DNA of 64,000 nt from Gracilibacillus sp. YIM 98692 (GCF_010993965.1 NZ_WIXM01000001.1:310001-374000); one strand, 5' to 3'; numbered from the stretch's first letter, positions 1 to 9,224 are shown. A program made the numbers and translations. Notes: generated from the sequence alone by a model not told the origin.

Positions 1-38
1 TCGCTATTAAAATCTATTTTTTCTGCTGGTTTTGCCAT
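1..38 (-). CDS. Start of a gene running off the left edge (partial)
   Basis: Only the first 12 codons are inside the window; they read MAKPAEKIDFNS. An AAAAGGAG ribosome site lies 9 bases before the ATG at 38, so this is a convincing translation start. It reads in the same direction as the operon upstream of it (DUF1593 protein and partners) and may be its next gene, although a 380-base gap and a hairpin separate them. The product cannot be identified from 12 residues. Confidence 0.5.
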   Translation of the reverse strand, partial: MAKPAEKIDFNS

Positions 39-417
39 TTGTTAATACTCCTTTTTATTTCTGTTTATAAATGCTTTCATTACCTTTAAGTTAACGCTTT
101 CCTTTTTTTGAAATTAAACCAGATAATACTCCTGTTTTGGTAGTACTTTTTTAAATTCGCTTACTTATCGCTATGATATTAGTTTACTTCATAATAGCCA
201 TTCGTTTTTGGTATTTTTAATAATACTAGTAATCTTGTAATCAATCTTTTGTTTTATTAAATTATGACAAATTTTGCATCATAAAGCTAGAGAGTGATCT
301 CCATTATGCGTTAGCGAAAATCTAACATTTCGCTAACGCATTGAATTAACAAGCATGAAGTAGCTTAAAGATGTTAGAGTTGTTTTGAAACATAAAATGC
401 AAGAAGTTTTTCCCTCA
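39..417. other. Gene-free gap with one perfect hairpin
   Basis: About 380 A+T-rich bases between the DUF1593 gene and the partial gene at the edge. Apart from the hairpin at 306-341 I see no gene or RNA. It may hold the promoter of the edge gene. Confidence 0.5.
306..341. repeat. Perfect 14-bp stem hairpin without a U tract
   Basis: ATGCGTTAGCGAAA and TTTCGCTAACGCAT flank an 8-base loop. It lies about 75 bases after the DUF1593 stop codon on the minus strand. No run of T follows on either strand, so it is not a standard intrinsic terminator; it could protect the 3' end of the operon mRNA or be a protein-binding palindrome. Confidence 0.6.
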
Positions 418-1938
418 CTATTTAACTGTCAAAATCACACGTTGGTAATGCTTTAGTTGATGTACTCCATCATCTTGTACTTCTGCTATGATATGAATCG
501 TATCTCCAGATTTGGCATCCTTAGGAATTGTGAAGCTTACAGTATCTGTATCACTACCTGCGAGAGTAATACTATTAGTTACTTCCCCCTTATTTAATTC
601 TCGATGAAGACCAAATTGCATACCACCTCTAGCATCTTGTTCTACTTTTAATGGTGATACTACTGAGTCCTCATATGTATCCGCCTCAAAATACCTCCAC
701 CAACTGTACGTTAAGTTATCCTCATCTGGGTCTGTACCTATAGCATGGAGAGTAACTTCTTCTCCCTTCTCAACCTCTAAGTCCAATCCTTCTTTAATTT
801 CAAGAGTAGGATTGTGGTTTGCTTCCTCATAATTGGAAGCTATGACCCAATCTGCCCGTGCAGCGAAGTCATTCTGAATGTCATCAAACCATCTCATCAA
901 AGTATACTCCGATTCATAACGATTTGTATAAACATCGTAATCTAATACAATATTTCTATAAAGCTTGTCATTAACAGCTCCAAATCGGCCACCCCATCCA
1001 CCGTAAGATGGATCTTCCATACTTCGTAATCCGTTATTAATTAAATAGAAGAATGAAGGTGAATCTCCCTCTGAAATAAAATCATAACGGTTGTACTGAG
1101 GGTTATTTTTTAAGTATTCTTCACTTCCACGCTGCTCTTCTGGAAGTTCTCCCTCGATAAAATTCCCATCACCCATGAGAGCATATAATTCTAGTAACTT
1201 TCCATGCCCTTTTTTGATATGTTCATAATTCCAGTCACCTTGCAGCTTACTGTTTACTTCGTCTGCATGATACTTCCATGCATAAGCAAAATGCCAAAAG
1301 TTTGATTGGTCATTGATAATTCTTATATCAGGCCAATTTTTCGCGATATAAGCGTTATAACTTTCATCTTGGTCTAAGATAATATAGATAACTAATTTAT
1401 CACTTACCGCTTTCTTTATTTCCTCCCAATTATCCTTATCCTCATACTTTTCTTGAATTGACTTTAGTGCTCTAGCAGTAGTATTCGTCCCACCCCACGT
1501 TTGTACATATAAATCTCTTTCGTCATCATTCAAAAATAATTCTTTTAAAAATTCCGACCCTTCTGTTATTTCTTCCATTTCACCTGCATCAGAAATATTC
1601 CCAATCTTCGTAACTTTACGTAAGTAGTCAGGTTCTGGATAACCTTCCGCATGCTTCATTAAATTTGAGTACGCTTCCTCATAGGCATCAATCATCTCAT
1701 ATAACCAATCTGTTCCTGTCCATCTAAACGGTTCAACGCCCCGTTTTTCATCACCAGCATAGTGATACATTGAGCTAGTAAGCACTATCCCTTCCACATT
1801 TACTTCATTCGAATACAGAAAGAAACGGATGAGGGAGTTCATATCATCTACTTCTCCATCAGTTGTTACTACAGTACGAGGTCTTGACTCAAGTTTTGAA
1901 TCTCTCTTTTCATCCTTTAATACCATTTCAAAAATCAC
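418..1938 (-). CDS. DUF1593 / Sde182-type nucleoside-hydrolase-like protein
   Basis: A 506-residue protein of the DUF1593 (Sde182) family, which has a nucleoside-hydrolase-like fold. The N-terminal half (about residues 20-370) begins with TTDGEVDDMNS, the acidic metal-binding loop related to the DxDxxxDD motif of nucleoside hydrolases. The last 130 residues form the Ig-like beta domain usual for the family (motif DPDEDNLTYSWW). There is no signal peptide, so it is probably cytoplasmic. It is the last gene of the isomerase-transketolase-kinase operon, after two further nucleoside-hydrolase-fold proteins. A role in releasing sugar from a glycoside is inferred from context only. The start is GTG at 1938, with AAAAGG 5 bases upstream; an ATG four codons later is possible. 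Confidence 0.8.
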   Translation of the reverse strand: MIFEMVLKDEKRDSKLESRPRTVVTTDGEVDDMNSLIRFFLYSNEVNVEGIVLTSSMYHYAGDEKRGVEPFRWTGTDWLYEMIDAYEEAYSNLMKHAEGYPEPDYLRKVTKIGNISDAGEMEEITEGSEFLKELFLNDDERDLYVQTWGGTNTTARALKSIQEKYEDKDNWEEIKKAVSDKLVIYIILDQDESYNAYIAKNWPDIRIINDQSNFWHFAYAWKYHADEVNSKLQGDWNYEHIKKGHGKLLELYALMGDGNFIEGELPEEQRGSEEYLKNNPQYNRYDFISEGDSPSFFYLINNGLRSMEDPSYGGWGGRFGAVNDKLYRNIVLDYDVYTNRYESEYTLMRWFDDIQNDFAARADWVIASNYEEANHNPTLEIKEGLDLEVEKGEEVTLHAIGTDPDEDNLTYSWWRYFEADTYEDSVVSPLKVEQDARGGMQFGLHRELNKGEVTNSITLAGSDTDTVSFTIPKDAKSGDTIHIIAEVQDDGVHQLKHYQRVILTVK

Positions 1939-2031
1939 CCTAACCTTTTATAATCTATTTAATTAGTATTCATTTTAACTGCTAAACACTTTTTGACTTA
2001 GTCTAATAAATTAGTTCATACAAGAAATATA

Positions 2032-2065
2032 ACCTAAACCAATACAAACCTGTATTGGTTTAGGT
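2032..2065. repeat. Perfect 15-bp stem hairpin between operon genes
   Basis: ACCTAAACCAATACA and its exact reverse complement flank the loop AACC, between the nucleoside-hydrolase gene and the DUF1593 gene. No U tract follows on the minus strand, so it is unlikely to stop transcription fully. It may stabilise the upstream mRNA or lower expression of the last gene. Confidence 0.7.
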
Positions 2066-2078
2066 AACCACTTAAGAT

Positions 2079-3002
2079 TTATTGAACTTTTTCTAAGGGG
2101 AAATTCACGGAAATCTTGGAAAACATATCATCCAAGGTAAAACGTGGATCTACATAGTCATAAACCCTAATCTTTCTTTCCTTTTGGTAGTGTACATACT
2201 TCATATCACTAGTAATCCGAGGTGCTGATAATTCTCGATATGCACTTTTGTGATCATCAATCATCAAAGAAACTGCAGGCGAATCCCCTAAGCACCAGCT
2301 CTCACCAAATGGAAGAGGCCAGGACGGATCATTATTTAATTCTGCTAATTGTTCAAATAAATAATTCCCAATTTCCCCATGTGGTTTAACTTTATGTTCC
2401 AACTCTGCAAGACTAGTTCTGATTAGGCGATAAGCATTTACTGGAATTTGCCACAGTTCAATATTTGATTTTAAAACTACATTTGCCGCATTGATATCAT
2501 TGCTCAGGTTAAATTCAAAACCACCATCTGGATACTGTCCACCGCCAATCCAGATTGCAGTAACCTTATCTTGAATCTCCGGTTCCATTAAGTAGGCAGA
2601 TGCTAAATCTGTTATTGGTCCTAGAAAGATTACAAAAAGAGGATTCTGTTCATCTTTTTTTAGTGCCTCTTCAACTATTAATCTAGCTCCATCTGATATT
2701 TGTGGAGTAGCTTCATCTTTCAATCCTTGTTCTGCACCTTTATTTACTGGAACTTTTTCCTTTAAATCCATTAAATCTAATACTTTGTTAATTTCATTGA
2801 AGCTATCTTCCATAGAATTCTCCACAGGAACTGTCCCAAAGCGAAGTTTTCCAAAATGAGCTGCAATAATTCCTCTTATATCAAATTTAGGAGTTAACAG
2901 AGCATGCACGATGGCATATTGATCATCCGCTTCATTCTTAGCATCTGTATTTATGATAACTCTAAGTTTTTTATGTTCAGGTACCCCGTAGTTAATTCTC
3001 AT
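2079..3002 (-). CDS. Nucleoside-hydrolase family protein (copy 2 of a tandem pair)
   Basis: About 307 residues with the IU-type nucleoside hydrolase fold. The metal loop reads NTDAKNEADDQ: the usual first Asp is Asn and two residues are inserted before the DD pair compared with the standard DTDPGxDD. The sugar-binding segment FNLSNDINAAN and a C-terminal GDSPAV Asp are retained, so hydrolase activity is plausible. The family cleaves N-ribosidic bonds; in this operon a furanoside other than a nucleoside may be the substrate (inference). I chose ATG at 3002 because GAGGTGG lies 6 bases upstream; the reading frame stays open up to 3017. It overlaps the stop of the preceding gene by 11 bases, which suggests translational coupling. 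It is clearly a tandem duplicate of its neighbour. Confidence 0.85.
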   Translation of the reverse strand: MRINYGVPEHKKLRVIINTDAKNEADDQYAIVHALLTPKFDIRGIIAAHFGKLRFGTVPVENSMEDSFNEINKVLDLMDLKEKVPVNKGAEQGLKDEATPQISDGARLIVEEALKKDEQNPLFVIFLGPITDLASAYLMEPEIQDKVTAIWIGGGQYPDGGFEFNLSNDINAANVVLKSNIELWQIPVNAYRLIRTSLAELEHKVKPHGEIGNYLFEQLAELNNDPSWPLPFGESWCLGDSPAVSLMIDDHKSAYRELSAPRITSDMKYVHYQKERKIRVYDYVDPRFTLDDMFSKISVNFPLEKVQ

Positions 3003-3930
3003 TTTTAACCACCTCATTACCTTTTAATGTTGCACTTTTTTCAGGATAGTTTAAAGCAAGCTTTGCATACATATCTTCTAATGTAAATCGTGAGTCAATG
3101 TAGTTATACACTCTTATTTTTCTATTACTTGCACCACTTACATAATACATATCATCTGTTACTAAAGGGGCATCTTTTTCTTCGTAATGGAAATCATGTG
3201 AATCAATAAGAAGAGATACAGCAGGCGAGTCTCCTAAACACCAACTATCCGCCCACGGGTTTGTCCAGTATGGACTAAGGTTATATTCGGCTAGTTGTTC
3301 AAATAAATACTTCCCTACTTCCCCATGTGGTCTAACTTTATGTTCCAATTCAGAAATACCTACTTTTACCATTTGATAAACATTTTTCGGTACTTGCCAT
3401 AACGGAATATTAGATTTAAATATAACATTTGCAGCTGATATATCATTAGATAAGTTGAACTCTTTACCACCTTCAGGATATACACCGCCACCGATCCATA
3501 TGGCAGTTAATCGATTAGCAATTTCAGGTTGTTGTAAGTAAGCAGAAGCTAAATCAGTTATCGGACCTAAGAAAATAACAAAAAGAGGAAGAGAATCATC
3601 TTTCATTGCTTCATCTATGATTAATTGTGCTCCATCTGACAGTATGGAGGTTTTCTCGTCAGGTATTGACTTTGGAGCTCCTTTCACTACATTAACCGTT
3701 GACGGAAGATCCATTAAATCTAGTAATTTTTCTATTTCTTCATAGCTATCTTCCATAGACTGATTACTTTTTCTTTCACCAAAGTGAGCAGCAATTATCC
3801 CTTTAATATCAAATTTAGGTGTAAGCAACGCGTGAGCAATGGCAAATTGATCATCTGCCTCATTTTTTGCATCCGTATTAATAATCAGTCTCAATTTCTT
3901 ACGTTTTGGAACTTGATAGTTATAATTCAT
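2992..3930 (-). CDS. Nucleoside-hydrolase family protein (copy 1 of a tandem pair)
   Basis: 312 residues, paralogous over its whole length to the next gene (shared blocks LTPKFDIKGIIAAHFG, VIFLGPITDLASAYL and WCLGDSPAVSL). It has the same non-standard metal loop, NTDAKNEADDQ. No signal peptide. The ribosome site AAAGGAG precedes the ATG. It sits 118 bases after the FGGY kinase gene and is probably cotranscribed. Family knowledge predicts hydrolysis of a glycosidic bond to a furanose. The sugar-operon setting argues against simple nucleoside salvage, but the substrate is unproven. Confidence 0.85.
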   Translation of the reverse strand: MNYNYQVPKRKKLRLIINTDAKNEADDQFAIAHALLTPKFDIKGIIAAHFGERKSNQSMEDSYEEIEKLLDLMDLPSTVNVVKGAPKSIPDEKTSILSDGAQLIIDEAMKDDSLPLFVIFLGPITDLASAYLQQPEIANRLTAIWIGGGVYPEGGKEFNLSNDISAANVIFKSNIPLWQVPKNVYQMVKVGISELEHKVRPHGEVGKYLFEQLAEYNLSPYWTNPWADSWCLGDSPAVSLLIDSHDFHYEEKDAPLVTDDMYYVSGASNRKIRVYNYIDSRFTLEDMYAKLALNYPEKSATLKGNEVVKNEN

Positions 3931-4048
3931 TTTTATTAGCTCCTTTCAATAAGCTTGATAATAAGATTTTAGATCTAGCGATACTTGCATCCAACATTCC
4001 TCATAAAATATAAGCGATTACATTCCTAGTCTGAAAACCAAAAAGAAA

Positions 4049-5554
4049 TTAATGACTCATAACTGTATTATCTTCCACTAATACACTATTTACTGCTTCT
4101 TTCCATTGTTGATAAAACTTCAATCTTACTTCTTCTGACATCTCTGCTAGATAACTTTTGTTACTTTGGCTTAATTCAGAGATATCATCAATAGAATCCC
4201 AAATTCCCACACCTAAACCACCAAGATAAACGGAACCCATGGATGATAATTCAGCAGTATTGGAGGCAGTAACATTAATACCTAAGATGTCTGCTATAAA
4301 CTGGACTAAAAATTGATTACTAGTAGCTCCCCCATCTACTTGCAGTGTTTTTATTTTCAACCCTCCTTTCTCTTCCATTAATTGAATAATATCTTTCACT
4401 TGATAAGCAATACTTTCTAACCCAGCTCGAATAATATGTGCTTTACCTGTTGCCCTGCTCATACCTATAATAGCTGCCTTGGTATTCGGACTCCAATATG
4501 GTGCACCTAACCCTACAAATGCAGGAACTAAATACACCCCTTGATTGTTAGGTAAGGTCTTTGCAAGTTCTTCTGCTTCATCAAAATCTTTGAATAACTC
4601 AAGGTCTTTATATAGCCAATTAATGACATCACCAGTAGCACGTATAATCCCCTCTAAAGCATAATTCACCTTACCTTGGCATCCCCAGGCAACCGAAGTA
4701 ACTAAACCATTATTTGCCTCTACCAAATGATCTGTATGAACTAAAAGGGATGTCCCTGTACCAAAAGTTGCTTTCGCCATTCCTTTCTCAAAACAACGTT
4801 GGCCAAACAGTGCTCCTTGCGAATCTCCAATGACACCAGAAATAGGTACATTTAATGATAGGTTATGATCCTTCGTTTCACCATAAATGTCATCACAATT
4901 TTTCACTTTTGGTAACATTGCGTATGGAATGTCAAAAACCTCAAGCAATTCTTCGTCCCATTTCAAATTGTGGATATTATATAAAAGTGTTCTACTAGCG
5001 TTTGTTACATCTGTTGCATGAACTTCCCCGTTAGTTAGCTGCCAAATAATCCAACTATCTATAGTACCTAACAATAACTTTCCTTGAATGGCTTTTTCTT
5101 TTGCCCCTTCAACATTATCCAAAATCCACTTAGCTTTTGATGCAGAAAAATAAGGGTCTATCGTTAATCCAGTTTTTGATTTCACTAGATCCTCATAACC
5201 TTCATTTTTAAATTGTTCACACATTTTAGTTGTTCGCCTGCATTGCCACACTATCGCGTTATATACAGGCTCTCCAGTATCTTTATCCCATATCACCACT
5301 GTTTCTCTTTGGTTGGTAATAGATAAAGCCTTTATTTCTCCAATTTTGACAGGTGCTGTATCTATTGCCTCATTAATTAACTGCTTAATATTTTCATAGA
5401 TTTCAATTGGGTCATGCTCCACCCAGTCATTAGAAGGATAATATTGTTTATGTTCCTTAGAATTTTTATAAATAATTTGTCCTTCTGAGTTAACTATCAA
5501 TGCCTTTGATCCAGAGGTACTTTGATCTATTCCAAGAATATAACCTTTATTCAT
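4049..5554 (-). CDS. FGGY carbohydrate kinase, glycerol-kinase-like (candidate apulose kinase)
   Basis: 501 residues with the two-domain FGGY fold and strong GlpK resemblance: DQSTSGSK near the N-terminus, TNQRE, VWQCRRT, DPYFSASK, and GTGTSLLV in the ATP domain. GlpK active-site equivalents are present (Arg-Glu in QRE, Trp, Tyr in DPYFS, Asp in GDSQGALFG), but GlpK's GDQQAALFG is changed to GDSQGALFG, hinting at a different polyol or ketose. It follows the split transketolase by 14 bases. That neighbourhood, with a sugar isomerase, matches the known D-apulose kinase context rather than a glp operon. A close paralogue lies at 48-49.7 kb. Alternatives are glycerol or erythritol kinase. Confidence 0.85.
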   Translation of the reverse strand: MNKGYILGIDQSTSGSKALIVNSEGQIIYKNSKEHKQYYPSNDWVEHDPIEIYENIKQLINEAIDTAPVKIGEIKALSITNQRETVVIWDKDTGEPVYNAIVWQCRRTTKMCEQFKNEGYEDLVKSKTGLTIDPYFSASKAKWILDNVEGAKEKAIQGKLLLGTIDSWIIWQLTNGEVHATDVTNASRTLLYNIHNLKWDEELLEVFDIPYAMLPKVKNCDDIYGETKDHNLSLNVPISGVIGDSQGALFGQRCFEKGMAKATFGTGTSLLVHTDHLVEANNGLVTSVAWGCQGKVNYALEGIIRATGDVINWLYKDLELFKDFDEAEELAKTLPNNQGVYLVPAFVGLGAPYWSPNTKAAIIGMSRATGKAHIIRAGLESIAYQVKDIIQLMEEKGGLKIKTLQVDGGATSNQFLVQFIADILGINVTASNTAELSSMGSVYLGGLGVGIWDSIDDISELSQSNKSYLAEMSEEVRLKFYQQWKEAVNSVLVEDNTVMSH

Positions 5555-5568
5555 ATCAACACCTCGGC

Positions 5569-6534
5569 TTAATAACCAATCATTTGTTTTGCGATTTTGG
5601 AAACATTATCAGCACTTATTCCATAATGATTAAACACTTCTGGTGTTTTACCAGTAATAGCTGGTTCATCAGGAATACCTATTATTTCCATTGGCACAGG
5701 GTGATTTTGTGATACTACTTCTGATACAGCTGCTCCTAAACCACCATAAACACTGTGCTCTTCCAGTGTTATTATTCTACCTGTTTCTTGAGCCACCTTA
5801 ATAATCGCTGCTTCATCTAATGGTTTAATCGTATGCATATTGAGCACTCGAGTATGAATTCCATCGTTTTGTAACGCTTCTGCTGTATCTAATGCAACTC
5901 TTACTGTTTCTCCTGCTGCAATGATTGTCACATCATTTCCTTCATTCATCGTAACGGCTTTCCCAATCTCAAAATCATAGTCATGATTTAAATAGCAATC
6001 CTCTACTGGGTTACGGCCAATTCGAAGATAAACTGGTGTGTCATAGTCTACTAATGCCTCTATCATTTTTTTCGTTTCATGACGATCAGCTGGCATCATG
6101 ACATGTAATCCAGGAATGGCACGTGTTACAGCTAAATCTTGCACAGAGTGGTGGGACATACCTAGTGCACCATAGCTCACACCACCACTAATACCAATTA
6201 ACCTTACATTTGTTCTTGAGTAGGCTACATCCACTTTAATTTGTTCAATACTCCTCATACTTAAGAAACAAGCAGGTGAGGCAACAAATGGTTTCTTTCC
6301 CGAGGCAGCTAACCCTGCAGAAATTCCAACTAAGTTTTGTTCTGCAATTCCTACTTCTATTAATTGGTCAGGTAGAGCTTCTGCAAATGGAACCATCGAA
6401 GCAGAGCCTCTGGAATCACTAGTTAAAACAAAAATATCTTTATTTACTTTTGCTAATTCTAACAACGTATCGCTAATTACTTTCCTATTTGCTATTTTAT
6501 TTCCGGTACTTGCTTTAAGCGCTACATTATTCAT
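5569..6534 (-). CDS. Transketolase, C-terminal (pyrimidine-binding) subunit
   Basis: 321 residues covering the PP and C-terminal domains of a split transketolase. The catalytic Glu lies in EVGIAEQNLVG, and SYGALGMSHHSVQD and MPADRHE are typical. It pairs with the N-terminal subunit just upstream, overlapping it by 4 bases (ATGA-type overlap, 6531-6534), so the two are translationally coupled. Split transketolases of this size include the apulose-4-phosphate transketolase AptA/AptB, which passes a glycolaldehyde unit to glyceraldehyde-3-phosphate. With the kinase and isomerase alongside, that is the best guess; DXS- or general-transketolase-like activity cannot be excluded. Confidence 0.87.
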   Translation of the reverse strand: MNNVALKASTGNKIANRKVISDTLLELAKVNKDIFVLTSDSRGSASMVPFAEALPDQLIEVGIAEQNLVGISAGLAASGKKPFVASPACFLSMRSIEQIKVDVAYSRTNVRLIGISGGVSYGALGMSHHSVQDLAVTRAIPGLHVMMPADRHETKKMIEALVDYDTPVYLRIGRNPVEDCYLNHDYDFEIGKAVTMNEGNDVTIIAAGETVRVALDTAEALQNDGIHTRVLNMHTIKPLDEAAIIKVAQETGRIITLEEHSVYGGLGAAVSEVVSQNHPVPMEIIGIPDEPAITGKTPEVFNHYGISADNVSKIAKQMIGY

Positions 6535-7361
6535 TGCAATACCTCCAATTGCTTAGTTAGTTCATCCATCGCCTGCTCATACTCTTCTTTTTTGGGCACT
6601 CGATGATGCCAACCAGCTTCATTCTCTGCTAGGGAAATCCCTTTTCCCTTCACTGTATTAGCTAATACCATCGTCGGCTTACCTGACACATAAGGCGCTT
6701 TCTTAAAAGTGTTTACTAATTCAACCACATCGTTACCATCCACTTCTACTACTTCCCAACCAAAGCTTCGCCACTTTTCATCTAACGGCTCATTACTCAT
6801 AACATCCGCGGTACTTCCAGTAATCTGTAGTCGATTATGGTCAATAATTCCAACTAAATTATCTAATTTATATTGGGATGCAGCCATTGCAGCTTCCCAT
6901 ACAGACCCTTCCGCTTGTTCTCCGTCCCCCATTAAGGTATATACTTTATAAGATTTATTATCCTTTTTACCAGCTAGTGCCATGCCAACCGAAATGGAAA
7001 GACCATGTCCTAATGCTCCTGTATTCATTTCAACACCTGGCACTTTATTATTTGGATGACCAATTAATCTTGATCCAAATTGAGAGAAAGTGCTTAGTTC
7101 ATCTTTGGGGAAGAACCCTTTATCTGCCAACACTGCCCAATAAGATTCCACCGCATGCCCTTTACTCTGTACATATCGATCTCGATCTTCCCAATCCGGA
7201 TTTTCAGGATCAATCCTCATCACTCCATAATATAATGCTGTTAAAATATCCGTATTGGATAAAGATGAGCCTGTGTGTCCTGTACCTGCTTCATAAATCA
7301 TTTTAAGTAAGTCTTTCCTAATTTCCGTAGCTTTTCGCTTTAAAAACAAGGCATCTACCAT
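6531..7361 (-). CDS. Transketolase, N-terminal (thiamine-diphosphate-binding) subunit
   Basis: About 276 residues forming the TPP-binding half of a split transketolase. Visible motifs are GHTGSSLS, the GDGEQAEGS...N metal/diphosphate-binding motif near residue 150, and GHAVESYWA. The ATG at 7361 is preferred: AAGGAGG sits 9 bases upstream, whereas the GTG at 7370 directly abuts it. It follows the isomerase gene by about 24 bases. The paralogous half at 50.6-51.5 kb is highly similar, which indicates duplication of the whole two-subunit unit. Confidence 0.87.
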   Translation of the reverse strand: MVDALFLKRKATEIRKDLLKMIYEAGTGHTGSSLSNTDILTALYYGVMRIDPENPDWEDRDRYVQSKGHAVESYWAVLADKGFFPKDELSTFSQFGSRLIGHPNNKVPGVEMNTGALGHGLSISVGMALAGKKDNKSYKVYTLMGDGEQAEGSVWEAAMAASQYKLDNLVGIIDHNRLQITGSTADVMSNEPLDEKWRSFGWEVVEVDGNDVVELVNTFKKAPYVSGKPTMVLANTVKGKGISLAENEAGWHHRVPKKEEYEQAMDELTKQLEVLQ

Positions 7362-7385
7362 TGCCCTCACCCTCCTTAAATTCTA

Positions 7386-8822
7386 TTATTTATTAATGTC
7401 ACTTCCGCGTAACCACGTTCTAATTTCCTGTTCTGTTGGATCCACTGGATCAGGCTTTAATCCCGGAATATATTGACAGGCTTCATAAATAACTGGAATA
7501 ACGTTAGCGTGAATTCCTGTAGAATGGTGAATATAAGGACCTTTTACTAATGTTTCTTCCCAAAGCGGCCAATCGTTCACTTCTACCCAAACGTACGACC
7601 CTCTTGAATATGGTCCTTCGATTCCTTTTGCTTTTCCTAATAGAATCGAATATTCCCCGTGGTCACCGTCAAAGCGAGCAATGGTCATATCTCCACCTTT
7701 AATTTTTCCTTCGTGCGTCCCTGGTGAGTGATCTTCAAATAGAAAATGTCTTTTAAGCTTCGGTTTATCTTCTTCAGTTAGTGAAACTGGGAAGTTACCA
7801 CAATGGAACAGTAATTCTCCATTTGGATTTTCTGGATGTCGAACTGTAATATCTGCAAAGAATGTCGGAGATGTATTTAATGTAGCTGCTTGGACCATAA
7901 TAGATGTAATAGCACCATGAATATCTGTTTCACAAGTTACAGGTATTTGTTCATCTGTTAAGATGGCGTTTGCCAGACAAGGCATAATCCCAATAATATC
8001 TTGTAGTGTAGACCAACACTGAATGGCAATCGCTGAGCTACCAGTTTGATCAGCCAGTTGTTTCATCGCAACTTTTAATGAGGCAATACGACGAACGTGG
8101 TCATCCCCCACTTCACTCCAATCAAGGGTATCTTTAATATATTTAATAGCCTCATCCAATTCAGGACTATCTGTTTTTTCCACCTGTAAAGTTTTCTGCT
8201 TAATTTCATCTAAGGTTACAGGGTGAATCTGAATACCGAACTTTTCTAGTAATTCTCCTTCATTACAAATAACAGACCAGAAATCAGACGGACGAGTTGA
8301 GATCTGTAATATTCTTAGTTCCTTAAAACGTTTGACAACATTTGCTGCACCGATAAAGTTTTTGAATCCCCTTTCAAAAACTTCTGAATCAACAGCACTA
8401 TTCGTAATATAGGTAAACGGAACATTGAAACGACGCAGTACTTTCCCTGTTGCAAACATGCCACATTGTGAATCTCGAAGTCGCATTCCATTTTCTAGTG
8501 GCGCTTCATCTCTTGGCCCCCATAATAAAACTGGTTTATTAATTGCTTGTGCTACTCGAGCGACAATATCTTCTGTTCCAAAATTACAATGAGGGAAAAA
8601 CAAAGCGTCTACACCAGCATCCCTAAACCGTTTAATAACTTGAGGCTCTTCTGCTCTGTTGTAAAGTAAACCTTCATCGTTGATTCCTTCCAAATCGATT
8701 ATTTCAATATCCAATCCAAAGCTTTCCATTTGATCTCGTATTAAACCTTTATATTTGTAAGCATCCTCTTTACTAAAAACAAATCTTCTTGTTGGCGCAA
8801 ATCCTAATTTAATTTTATCCAT
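7386..8822 (-). CDS. L-fucose/L-arabinose-isomerase family protein (candidate apiose isomerase)
   Basis: 478 residues of the FucI/AraA superfamily. Recognisable segments are LGFAPTRR at the N-terminus, LLWGPRDE, RDSQCGMFA, AIQCWSTLQ, and a late GIHANV block with the metal-binding His typical of the family. It is the promoter-proximal gene of the operon, so it probably performs the first step, aldose to ketose, before phosphorylation by the FGGY kinase and cleavage by the transketolase. That order fits D-apiose to D-apulose to apulose-4-phosphate. I cannot confirm from sequence that it is apiose-specific; fucose, arabinose or another aldose is possible. A GGGGGGA ribosome site precedes the ATG and a cre-like site lies about 30 bases upstream. 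Confidence 0.82.
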   Translation of the reverse strand: MDKIKLGFAPTRRFVFSKEDAYKYKGLIRDQMESFGLDIEIIDLEGINDEGLLYNRAEEPQVIKRFRDAGVDALFFPHCNFGTEDIVARVAQAINKPVLLWGPRDEAPLENGMRLRDSQCGMFATGKVLRRFNVPFTYITNSAVDSEVFERGFKNFIGAANVVKRFKELRILQISTRPSDFWSVICNEGELLEKFGIQIHPVTLDEIKQKTLQVEKTDSPELDEAIKYIKDTLDWSEVGDDHVRRIASLKVAMKQLADQTGSSAIAIQCWSTLQDIIGIMPCLANAILTDEQIPVTCETDIHGAITSIMVQAATLNTSPTFFADITVRHPENPNGELLFHCGNFPVSLTEEDKPKLKRHFLFEDHSPGTHEGKIKGGDMTIARFDGDHGEYSILLGKAKGIEGPYSRGSYVWVEVNDWPLWEETLVKGPYIHHSTGIHANVIPVIYEACQYIPGLKPDPVDPTEQEIRTWLRGSDINK

Positions 8823-8852
8823 GATTTAATTCCCCCCATTTATGCAATATAT

Positions 8853-8868
8853 TATAAGCGCTTACTTA
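8853..8868. promoter_or_regulatory. cre-like site (CcpA) before the isomerase gene
   Basis: TATAAGCGCTTACTTA; on the minus strand it includes GTAAGCGCTTATA, close to the CcpA cre consensus. It lies in the leader between the promoter and the ribosome site, where CcpA would block elongation. The adjacent LacI protein could also bind this CG-centred palindrome. Confidence 0.55.
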
Positions 8869-9107
8869 CTACGCTTTTGTCATTCTCAAATTTCGATCAT
8901 ACGATCCATTTACTTCAACCTCTCTATTCGCATGATAAATTGTTATCATCCGAATGATTACGGTTTTAAATTGTTCTCACTGTTCCATAGAAACTAGATA
9001 CTAAACAATCACCTGCTTCTTTTTAGTTTTTACACTTAAATTATTTAGTTTGTTTATCTAAATATTATCATGTTTATAAAAAAAGTCAACAATATAACTG
9101 AAATATT

Positions 9108-9120
9108 TTAGTTATAAACT
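9108..9120. promoter_or_regulatory. Candidate LacI operator, copy 1
   Basis: TAGTTATAAACTA is a perfect 13-base palindrome. A near-identical copy lies at the regulator's own promoter (9225-9237), and a one-mismatch relative of that copy is in the same place before the paralogous regulator at 51.7 kb. Confidence 0.55.
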
Positions 9121-9224
9121 ATATACAGTTATCCGTTTTTATATCAAAAAACCTTTATAAATAGACAAATTAATCATTTTTATTTGAACTAAAAATATTT
9201 ACTTTAATGTTTTTTTTGATATAA

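Noticed and set aside
4049-5554. Ordinary glycerol kinase glpK
   Set aside because: The protein is GlpK-like, but there is no glpF/glpD nearby, the substrate loop differs (GDSQ), and the gene is embedded with a sugar isomerase and a split transketolase. Kept as an alternative, not the main call.
6709-7306. Plus-strand frames of 80 and 142 codons
   Set aside because: They lie entirely opposite the well-supported transketolase gene and have no family features.
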